A DNA stretch of 9,234 bases from Natronohydrobacter sp. (GTDB lineage Bacteria > Pseudomonadota > Alphaproteobacteria > Rhodobacterales > Rhodobacteraceae). Position 1 is the stretch's first letter. Each line of letters opens with the position of its first letter. The position numbers and the translations under genes are program-made. This document shows positions 1 to 5,967 of this stretch, piece after piece. The notes beneath the pieces are model-generated. The model did not search any database, was not told the origin of the DNA, and was given only the letters and a program-made list of their open reading frames with translations. The DNA is taken from the NCBI GenBank assembly GCA_007123015.1, contig SKSL01000212.1:1-9234 (forward strand), in the 5' to 3' direction.

Positions 1-2258
1 CCACTATAGATTATGTGGTCACGAAGATCCCGAGGTTCGCTTTTGAAAAGTTTCCGGGCTCGGTGCCGGAACTGACCACCGCCATGAAATCCGTGGGCGA
101 GGCGATGGCGATTGGCCGCACTTTCCACGAATCGATGCAAAAAGCGCTGGCCTCTATGGAAACGGGCCTGAGCGGATTTGACGAGATCGCCATTCCCGGC
201 GCACCTGACAAGGCCGCTGTGATCAAGGCGATCAGCGCCCAGACCCCGGATCGGCTGCGGCTGATCGCGCAGGCCATGCGCGAAGGTCTGAGCAATGACG
301 AAATTCAAGCCGCGACCGCGTTTGATCCTTGGTTTATCGACCGGATCCGCGAGATCATTGAAGCCGAGGCCGAAATCACGCGCGACGGCCTGCCCATGAC
401 AACCGAAGGCTTGCGCGCGTTGAAGATGCAGGGCTTCACGGATGCGCGGATCGCCAAGCTCACGGGACGCCAAGAGGATCAGATCCGCCGCGCGCGCCGC
501 AATCTTGGCGTGAATGCCGTCTTCAAGCGCATCGACACTTGCGCCGCCGAATTCGAGGCACAGACGCCCTATATGTATTCCACTTATGAGACCCCGGTGA
601 TGGGCGATGTGGAATGCGAAGCCCGCCCTTCGGATCGCAAGAAGGTGGTCATTCTGGGCGGCGGGCCGAATCGCATTGGTCAGGGAATCGAGTTCGATTA
701 TTGTTGTTGCCATGCCTGTTTCGCGCTGACCGATGCGGGCTATGAGACGATCATGATCAACTGCAACCCCGAGACTGTCAGCACTGATTACGACACGTCG
801 GACCGGCTGTATTTCGAGCCGCTGACGCTGGAGCATGTGCTGGAAATCCTGCGTGTCGAACAGGAAAACGGCACATTGCACGGAGTCATTGTGCAATTCG
901 GCGGGCAAACACCGCTGAAACTGGCCAATGCGCTGCAGGATGAAGGCATCCCGATCCTCGGCACCTCGCCCGATGCGATTGATCTGGCGGAAGATCGCGA
1001 ACGGTTCCAGGCACTTCTGAATGATCTGGGTCTGAAACAACCCGTCAACGGGATCGCGTCCAGCCGCGATCAGGCCTTCGAGATTGCCGCGAAAGTGGGC
1101 TATCCGCTGGTGATCCGCCCGTCTTATGTGCTGGGCGGGCGCGCAATGGAGATCGTCCGCGATGACGCGCATCTTGAACGCTATATCCGCGACGCTGTGC
1201 AGGTGTCGGGCAAGAATCCAGTGCTGCTGGACAGCTATCTGATCGGCGCGGTCGAAGTTGACGTGGATGCGCTTTGCGATGGTGAGCATGTCCATGTCGC
1301 AGGTATCATGCAGCATATCGAGGAAGCGGGCGTCCATTCTGGTGACAGCGCCTGCTCGCTGCCGCCCTATTCGCTGGATCAGACGACGATTGCAGAATTG
1401 CGGGTCCAGACTGAGGCCTTGGCGCGCGGTCTGAATGTTGTGGGCCTGATGAATGTGCAATTCGCGATCAAGGATGGCGTGATTTATGTGCTGGAAGTCA
1501 ACCCGCGCGCGTCGCGCACTGTGCCTTTCGTGGCCAAGGCCACGGACAGCGCGATTGCCTCCATCGCCGCGCGGCTGATGGCGGGCGAACCGCTCTCGAA
1601 CTTCCCGCTGCGCGCGCCCATCAAGGCCGATATCGCCCCCTCCGAGCCGATGCCGATGGGCGATCCGATGACACTTGCCGACCCGCAGACTCCGTGGTTT
1701 TCTGTCAAGGAAGCCGTACTGCCCTTTGCGCGTTTCCCGGGGGTAGACACGCTCCTGGGCCCCGAGATGCGCTCGACGGGCGAAGTGATGGGCTGGGCGC
1801 GCAATTTCGCACGGGCCTTCTACAAGGCGCAGCTGGGCGCCAGCGTGACCTTGCCGGAGCGCGGCAAAGTCTTCCTGTCGATCAAGGATTACGACAAGAA
1901 CGCCTTGATGCAGGAAGCGGCACAAACGCTGACAGAACTCGGATTTGACATCGTGGCGACACGCGGCACGGCAAGCTGGCTGTCGGGGCATGGGATCGTC
2001 TGTGAGATGGTCAACAAGGTCTATGAAGGGCGGCCAAATATCGTCGACATGATGAAATCGGGTGAGATCGTCATGGTGCTGAACACGACAGAAGGTGCGC
2101 AGGCCATTGAAGACAGTCGTGAAATCCGGGCTGTCGCGCTATATGACAAGATTCCCTATTACACGACCGCAGCGGGCAGCCATGCCGCCGTGATGGCCAT
2201 CAAGGCGCGCGAAGAGGGCGAGATCGGCGTGCGTGCACTGCAACATTCTGCGGCGTGA
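1..2258 (+). CDS. carB: Carbamoyl-phosphate synthase large subunit, C-terminal two thirds (5' end outside window)
   Basis: CarB makes carbamoyl phosphate from bicarbonate, glutamine-derived ammonia and two ATP, for pyrimidine and arginine synthesis, in the cytoplasm with the small subunit CarA. The reading frame is open to the left edge (first full codon at base 3) and begins with TIDYVVTKIPRF, a conserved block near the end of the first ATP-grasp half, so roughly 300 or more N-terminal residues are missing. Visible in order: the rest of the first synthetase half; the oligomerisation region including DTCAAEFEAQTPYMYSTYE (about 535-590); the second pre-ATP-grasp block GGGPNRIGQGIEFDY (about 657-700); the second ATP-grasp domain with RPSYVLGGRAMEIV and LEVNPRASRTVPF (to about 1530); and a C-terminal MGS-like allosteric domain (about 1860-2240) with ATRGTA, VNKVYEGRP and LNTTEG, which match the UMP/ornithine-binding region of E. 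coli CarB. No frameshift or missing core motif is seen. GTG at 15 is an internal Val codon, not a start. Confidence 0.97.
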   Translation, partial: TIDYVVTKIPRFAFEKFPGSVPELTTAMKSVGEAMAIGRTFHESMQKALASMETGLSGFDEIAIPGAPDKAAVIKAISAQTPDRLRLIAQAMREGLSNDEIQAATAFDPWFIDRIREIIEAEAEITRDGLPMTTEGLRALKMQGFTDARIAKLTGRQEDQIRRARRNLGVNAVFKRIDTCAAEFEAQTPYMYSTYETPVMGDVECEARPSDRKKVVILGGGPNRIGQGIEFDYCCCHACFALTDAGYETIMINCNPETVSTDYDTSDRLYFEPLTLEHVLEILRVEQENGTLHGVIVQFGGQTPLKLANALQDEGIPILGTSPDAIDLAEDRERFQALLNDLGLKQPVNGIASSRDQAFEIAAKVGYPLVIRPSYVLGGRAMEIVRDDAHLERYIRDAVQVSGKNPVLLDSYLIGAVEVDVDALCDGEHVHVAGIMQHIEEAGVHSGDSACSLPPYSLDQTTIAELRVQTEALARGLNVVGLMNVQFAIKDGVIYVLEVNPRASRTVPFVAKATDSAIASIAARLMAGEPLSNFPLRAPIKADIAPSEPMPMGDPMTLADPQTPWFSVKEAVLPFARFPGVDTLLGPEMRSTGEVMGWARNFARAFYKAQLGASVTLPERGKVFLSIKDYDKNALMQEAAQTLTELGFDIVATRGTASWLSGHGIVCEMVNKVYEGRPNIVDMMKSGEIVMVLNTTEGAQAIEDSREIRAVALYDKIPYYTTAAGSHAAVMAIKAREEGEIGVRALQHSAA

Positions 2259-2266
2259 GCGATTCT

Positions 2267-2295
2267 GTAGGGTGCGTGCTGAGCACGCACCTTAC
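2267..2295. repeat. 29-bp REP-like palindrome, possible bidirectional terminator
   Basis: The arms 2267-2279 and 2283-2295 form a 13-bp stem (GTAGGGTGCGTGC against GCACGCACCTTAC) with one G-U pair and a 3-base loop, TGA. It lies between the ends of two convergent genes, 8 bp after the carB stop and 23 bp from the peroxidase stop, where a shared terminator is expected. There is no U-tract on either side, so it is not a classic intrinsic terminator. Its form, GTAGGGTGCG...CGCACC, resembles from memory a palindrome scattered between genes in many bacterial genomes. It is the only copy I see here. The palindrome is certain; its function is inferred. Confidence 0.7.
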
Positions 2296-2318
2296 CTGAC
2301 CCGAACACGTCACGCGCC

Positions 2319-3962
2319 TCATTGATCCACGGGCAAGCCGCTGGGAACTGCGACTGGCACACCACGCCGACCAGCCAGAGCACTCTCATCGGTCAACGCC
2401 TCGAGAAAGGCGACCAGAAGCTCTATTTCATCGTCCTGCAACAGCACCAATGGGCGTTGGGCCATCGACCGCGCGGCCGCATCCGATATCTGCGCCACCA
2501 AAGCCGCATTCTCGACAGGCGCGTAATCCTTGTCCCCGGACGCCAAGTCAGGCAGCACGGCCTGTGGCTCATAGCGGCGCAGCCCTGCGACCGGGTCCAG
2601 ATGATGGCGCAGGAAATCGCGCATATCCGAAAACGCCCCGGCATGCCCCCACGGCCCCGTCTGCATCACATTGCGCAGCATCGGGGTCCGAAATGCGAAA
2701 TTATCCTTTGGGTTCAGGGTCACACCCCCGCGCCCGATATCGCGGGTGTAACCCTCTTCATCGCGGTCCTTGCCCGGCCCCAGCGGCGGCTGCCCCATGG
2801 CATGGAAGGCCTGATCACTCAACAAGCTGCCCGAATGACAGGATGCGCAATTGCCCCTGCCATAAAACAGGCGCATGCCCTCTCCGGCCTGCGCCGACAG
2901 CGCGGCCGTCTCGCGCAGATAGGCGTCAAACGGGGACTGGTCGGCGCGAAATTCAGCTTCGATGAAAGCCGCAATCGCATTTGCGATATCGCTGATCCTT
3001 ACGGGCCGCTCGACCCCGCGCCACGCCGTGAAAGCGGCGCGATATTCCGCGACCGAATCGACACGCGCCGCCAGAAGCGCCCAGGCCCCGTCATCACCAT
3101 GGATGCGCTCTTCATGGACCGCTGCGCCAATCGGATTGTCCTGTGGCTGGCCTGCCATTTCTTCAGGCGACAAGACCGGGAACAGGACCTGTGCTGCCAG
3201 AACCGAGTCAAGCTCCATATAGTCCAGCGGCCCTTGTTGGGACAGAAGCCCGTCAGGTCGGTCCGGGTCTGTTTCAAGACGGCCATCGTGAAACAACACC
3301 CGGATATCTTTCGCCCCAAGGTTCCAGAGCGCCGGGGCGTTGCGCGGGATCCGACGTTCGGCCGCGAACGCGCCAGCAGGGGTCCGCGCATCCCCCAGCC
3401 CTGTCGCCCCTGTGCCCAGTCCCAGCGACACCCCATCGCCCGAACCCAGAGTCGGATGGTGACAGGTGGCACAGGCCACATCCTTGTTGCCCGACAGGAT
3501 CGGGTCGAAAAAGAGCAAATGCCCGATATCTGCAAGACCGGCATCGATCACACGGAAGCTGTCCTCCGACAGTGGCAAGGGCAGATCATGCGCGCGGGCA
3601 GACAGGTCTGGCTCTGTCATGCCGGGTGACGTAGCCCGCATGACCGGCCGCAAGGACCGCATCGGCGACGCTGACGCGCTTTCATCGACAGCAGGAAGGC
3701 GCCGTGCTGGCGCTGCAACCGGCACCGGTGTGACGGGATCACGCGGCGCAGGGGCCGCGGCGGGCGCCAGAAAAATGTCATTGAGCAAGCGTGTCGCCTC
3801 GGGGTCGCCGGATCGCTCCAGACGGCGCAGGGCAGAGAATGCGGCGAAAAAATCCCCCTGCTCCATCGCCGCAAAACCCTGATTGACGCTCTGCGCGCCA
3901 GTCGCGCCGGGGACGAGGAACAATGACATCAGGATGAGCGCTTTCACGGCAGCAATGCGCAT
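2319..3962 (-). CDS. Secreted di-haem cytochrome c peroxidase (MauG/CcpA family) with N-terminal Sel1-like extension
   Basis: Bacterial di-haem peroxidases reduce hydrogen peroxide in the periplasm using electrons from small cytochromes; the related MauG-type enzymes oxidise protein or other substrates. I start it at ATG 3960-3962 (547 aa) because a GAGGTG Shine-Dalgarno sits 6 nt upstream; the in-frame GTG at 3969-3971 lies inside that Shine-Dalgarno. Residues 1-23 form a signal peptide (basic MRIAAVK, hydrophobic core, ATGA end). Residues 25-65 look like a single Sel1/TPR-type helical repeat (GFAAMEQGDFFAAF, then SGDPEATRLL), followed by a Pro/Ala-rich linker at about 66-92. The peroxidase part covers about 128-525: FFDPILSGNKDVACATCHHP with haem motif C164-xx-C167-H168, LFHDGR, then NCASCHSG with C372-xx-C375-H376, and the family block FRTPMLRNV...GHAGAFSDM at 425-447. 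The two haem motifs are about 208 residues apart, somewhat more than in the classic enzymes. I cannot tell by eye whether the second haem has Met or Tyr as its distal ligand, so CcpA-like or MauG-like chemistry stays open. It stands alone, convergent with carB. Confidence 0.9.
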   Translation of the reverse strand: MRIAAVKALILMSLFLVPGATGAQSVNQGFAAMEQGDFFAAFSALRRLERSGDPEATRLLNDIFLAPAAAPAPRDPVTPVPVAAPARRLPAVDESASASPMRSLRPVMRATSPGMTEPDLSARAHDLPLPLSEDSFRVIDAGLADIGHLLFFDPILSGNKDVACATCHHPTLGSGDGVSLGLGTGATGLGDARTPAGAFAAERRIPRNAPALWNLGAKDIRVLFHDGRLETDPDRPDGLLSQQGPLDYMELDSVLAAQVLFPVLSPEEMAGQPQDNPIGAAVHEERIHGDDGAWALLAARVDSVAEYRAAFTAWRGVERPVRISDIANAIAAFIEAEFRADQSPFDAYLRETAALSAQAGEGMRLFYGRGNCASCHSGSLLSDQAFHAMGQPPLGPGKDRDEEGYTRDIGRGGVTLNPKDNFAFRTPMLRNVMQTGPWGHAGAFSDMRDFLRHHLDPVAGLRRYEPQAVLPDLASGDKDYAPVENAALVAQISDAAARSMAQRPLVLLQDDEIELLVAFLEALTDESALAGRRGVPVAVPSGLPVDQ

Positions 3963-3968
3963 TACGGA

Positions 3969-3974
3969 CACCTC
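3969..3974 (-). promoter_or_regulatory. Ribosome binding site that decides the peroxidase start
   Basis: On the minus strand this reads GAGGTG, 6 nt before ATG 3960-3962. It overlaps the alternative GTG codon at 3969-3971, which itself has no Shine-Dalgarno at a normal distance, so the ATG is favoured and the protein begins MRIAAVK. Confidence 0.65.
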
Positions 3975-3998
3975 GGCGTCAGTGTTGACAATGTTGTG

Positions 3999-4026
3999 AC
4001 TTTAGCCGCTGTCAGGTGATTTGCAA
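3999..4026 (-). promoter_or_regulatory. Candidate sigma-70-type promoter for the peroxidase gene
   Basis: On the minus strand, TTGCAA (4021-4026) and TAAAGT (3999-4004) are separated by 16 bp and resemble -35 and -10 elements (TTGACA, TATAAT), each with mismatches. The start point would fall near 3990, giving a 5' leader of about 30 nt before ATG 3962. An imperfect inverted repeat (TGACAA-TG-TTGTGA, 3986-3999, one mismatched pair) lies just downstream and could be an operator. Both are by-eye matches only. Confidence 0.3.
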
Positions 4027-4126
4027 AAGATATGTGAGATTTTCGTGCAGGCCTTATTATTGCCCATCAATCGGGTTATTTTTCTGCCATCTGTCGGAAA
4101 ATTTGCCGAAGATACAGGTTAATGCA

Positions 4127-4131
4127 GAGGG
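4127..4131 (+). promoter_or_regulatory. Ribosome binding site that decides the GTG start of the glycosyltransferase
   Basis: GAGGG at 4127-4131, inside AGAGGGA, lies 7 nt before GTG 4139-4141. The alternative starts are less likely: GTG 4016 would add about 41 Cys-rich residues with non-coding-like composition and no family similarity, and ATG 4163 has only a weak upstream purine stretch. Confidence 0.6.
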
Positions 4132-4138
4132 ACGTGCT

Positions 4139-4993
4139 GTGAGCCGGATCAACGAGCCGAGAATGCACTTCGATTTCGAAGACACGCGCATCGAGATCAC
4201 TGCGCTGACGCGCGATCATCTGATGCAGACCATCGCTGCCCGTCTCTCGGCGCAGATCGGGTTTGCGCTGGCGACAATCAATCTGGATCACCTTGTAAAA
4301 CTGCGCAAGGATCCGTCTTTCAGAGCCGCCTATGCACAGCATGAAATTGTTGTGGCCGATGGGAACCCGATTGTCTGGCTTTCGCGTCTTGCGAATCGTC
4401 CTGTCGAATTGCTTCCGGGGTCAGAACTGATCGAGCCGCTGACCCGGCTAGCTGCTGAACAGGGCGTTCCTGTCGCCTTTTTCGGCAGCAATGCCGATGT
4501 GCTGGAACATGCGGCCGCTGTCTTGAAGCAACGTCATCCGGGTCTGAAACTGGCCGCGCGCATTGCGCCCCCGATGGGCTTTGACCCGTGCGGGCCAAAG
4601 GCAGAACGCCTTATCAAAGAACTGGCCGCTTCCGGGGCGGGGTTGTGTTTCGTGGCACTTGGGGCGCCAAAACAGGAAGAATTCGCGATTTTCGGACGCG
4701 GGCTTGCACCGCAGATCGGGTTTGTCTCGATCGGGGCGGGGCTGGATTTCATCGCCGGGCAGCAGATACGCGCACCCCGGATCCTGCGCCTGCTTGCGCT
4801 TGAATGGCTCTGGCGGCTCGCGCTTGCCCCAAAACGTCTGGCGCTGCGCTACTTTCACTGTTTCACGATTCTGCCCGTTCAGGCCCTGCGAGCGTGGCGG
4901 CTGCGCACAGCGCCCGAACAGCCTGATGCGCATCCGGGCCCGAACAGTGCGCTTGCGAAACCCATGAACATACATCGCGAAACCGAGCGATGA
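4139..4993 (+). CDS. WecG/TagA/CpsF family (GT26) glycosyltransferase
   Basis: Members of this family transfer an N-acetylated hexosamine or its uronic acid from a UDP-sugar to a polyprenyl-linked sugar on the cytoplasmic face of the membrane, in enterobacterial common antigen, wall teichoic acid or exopolysaccharide synthesis. With the GTG start the protein has 284 aa. Diagnostic segments: ATINLDHLVKLRKDPSF (45-61) near the N terminus; VVADGNPIVW (71-80), whose D74 matches the proposed catalytic Asp of TagA; FFGSNADVLEHAA (114-126); VALGAPKQEEF (172-182); IGAGLDFIAGQQIRAPR (198-214); and a C-terminal LEWLWRL...PKRLALRY (221-238), the appendage that in TagA contacts the membrane. The last 30 or so residues are polar, Pro-rich and probably disordered. 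It is the first gene of a four-gene operon, and its stop overlaps the next start (ATGA at 4990-4993). Family assignment is firm; the sugar and acceptor are unknown, so I give no symbol. Confidence 0.9.
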   Translation: MSRINEPRMHFDFEDTRIEITALTRDHLMQTIAARLSAQIGFALATINLDHLVKLRKDPSFRAAYAQHEIVVADGNPIVWLSRLANRPVELLPGSELIEPLTRLAAEQGVPVAFFGSNADVLEHAAAVLKQRHPGLKLAARIAPPMGFDPCGPKAERLIKELAASGAGLCFVALGAPKQEEFAIFGRGLAPQIGFVSIGAGLDFIAGQQIRAPRILRLLALEWLWRLALAPKRLALRYFHCFTILPVQALRAWRLRTAPEQPDAHPGPNSALAKPMNIHRETER

Positions 4994-5967
4994 TCAGACC
5001 CGGTATCCTGACTGCGATGATCGCTGGTGCCGCCGTGATAGGCGCAAGTGCCGTCTGGTGGATATGGCGCGCACCAGAGAGCCTTGAGCGCCTTTCGAAA
5101 GAGGCTGTCGCGGCACTCTATGAAGCGCCTGTCAGCCCACCGCAAACAGCGCTCAAGGTTTATTATCTGGGCCATAGTCTGATCGGCCCCCAGATACCGG
5201 CCTTCACCCGGCAACTGGCCGAAGCAGCGGGCTTTGCAGATGCCAGGTATCACAGCCAATTGGGTTGGGGGACCAGCCTGATGGACCACTGGGACCCCGC
5301 GCGCCCTATCAATGGATTTGCCGAAATGAATGACAGCCCGGCCCATGCGCCTGCAAGGGACGCGCTGGAAAGTGGCGTCTATGATGCGTTTGTCTTTACG
5401 GAAATGGTCGATCTCAATGATGCCATACGCTGGCACGAATCGGGGCGGCATGCAGGGCTCTGGGCGGGCCTTGCGCGCGCCAACAGGCCGGATATCAGGG
5501 TTTACATGTATGAAACATGGCACGGCACAGATATCGACGGGGGCTGGTTGTTGCGGATCGACACGGACCTGCCCGAACTTTGGCAAGGCACGATTCTGGC
5601 GCAAGCCATGGCGATGCCCGATGTGGGCACGATCCATCTGATCCCGGCAGGTCAGGCCATGGCCGCATTCACCCGCGCTCTGGAAGCGCAGGGCGGGCTG
5701 CCGGGTCTGACGGATCGTCACGGGCTTTTTGCGCTGCGCGACGATGGGACAGTCGATAACATCCATCTTAATGACTTGGGCAGCTATCTTGTGGCATTGG
5801 TGCATTTCGCGACACTTTATCATCTGGACCCCCGCGGCCTTCCGCATGAATTGCACCGCGCAGATGGAACCCCAGCCGATGCACCATCGCCAGAGGTCGC
5901 CGCATTGATGCAGCATGTGGCCTGGGATGTGGTTCGCGCCTTCCCCCAGACGGGGGTTGCACCATGA
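4990..5967 (+). CDS. Membrane-anchored or secreted SGNH-hydrolase-like protein
   Basis: This is a 325-aa protein of no family I can name with certainty. Residues 1-27 are a short basic N terminus plus a hydrophobic stretch (ILTAMIAGAAVIGASAVWWIW) and act as a signal anchor or, if cut after ASA (residue 21), a signal peptide. The body then faces the periplasm or outside. Two features suggest the SGNH/GDSL fold of esterases and acetyltransferases. The first is VYYLGHSLIG (57-66), a strand running into a block I-like GHSL with candidate nucleophile S63. The second is DNIHLNDLGSYL (256-267), a block V-like D256-x-x-H259 followed by the usual NxxG helix. GWGTSL (92-97) could supply the block II glycine. 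The block III GxND motif is not clear; FVFTEMVDLND (135-144) stands at about that place. YMYETWHG (172-179) is a further distinctive motif. It overlaps both neighbours by ATGA, so it is probably co-translated with them. An O-acyl esterase or transferase acting on the polysaccharide is an inference. Confidence 0.65.
   Translation: MIRPGILTAMIAGAAVIGASAVWWIWRAPESLERLSKEAVAALYEAPVSPPQTALKVYYLGHSLIGPQIPAFTRQLAEAAGFADARYHSQLGWGTSLMDHWDPARPINGFAEMNDSPAHAPARDALESGVYDAFVFTEMVDLNDAIRWHESGRHAGLWAGLARANRPDIRVYMYETWHGTDIDGGWLLRIDTDLPELWQGTILAQAMAMPDVGTIHLIPAGQAMAAFTRALEAQGGLPGLTDRHGLFALRDDGTVDNIHLNDLGSYLVALVHFATLYHLDPRGLPHELHRADGTPADAPSPEVAALMQHVAWDVVRAFPQTGVAP
5943..5956 (+). promoter_or_regulatory. Small GC hairpin that covers the Shine-Dalgarno of the next gene
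   Basis: CCCCC (5943-5947) pairs with GGGGG (5952-5956) around the loop AGAC. The G-run is the only purine-rich stretch at a ribosome-binding distance (7 nt) before ATG 5964. The structure lies within the last codons of the upstream gene, so ribosomes finishing that gene would melt it. This fits translational coupling but is an inference from base pairing alone. Confidence 0.4.

Noticed and set aside
2322..3629. Long open frame on the plus strand (about 435 codons) antisense to the peroxidase gene
   Set aside because: Its translation is rich in Arg, Gln, His and Pro with no recognisable domain. It mirrors the codon structure of the minus-strand gene, which has a signal peptide and two haem motifs. 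It is a GC-rich shadow frame.
3985..3990. Perfect TTGACA as a -35 box for the plus-strand operon
   Set aside because: No -10-like hexamer lies 15-19 bp downstream (the sequence there is GC-rich, around 4006-4014), so a promoter is not supported.
4016..4138. N-terminal extension of the GT26 protein from GTG 4016
   Set aside because: The extra 41 residues are Cys- and aromatic-rich, AT-rich in codon use and unlike the family N terminus, while GTG 4139 has a good Shine-Dalgarno 7 nt upstream.
4122..4142. Six-codon frame (MQRDVL, stop) whose TGA overlaps the GTG start at 4139, as a possible leader peptide
   Set aside because: It has no clear Shine-Dalgarno of its own and no run of regulatory codons; a frame this short is expected by chance. 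It could matter only if ribosome profiling showed initiation at 4122.
4879..5916. Minus-strand open frame of about 345 codons opposite the SGNH-like gene
   Set aside because: There is no start context, no domain and a low-complexity basic composition; the plus-strand gene is coupled into an operon and explains the region.
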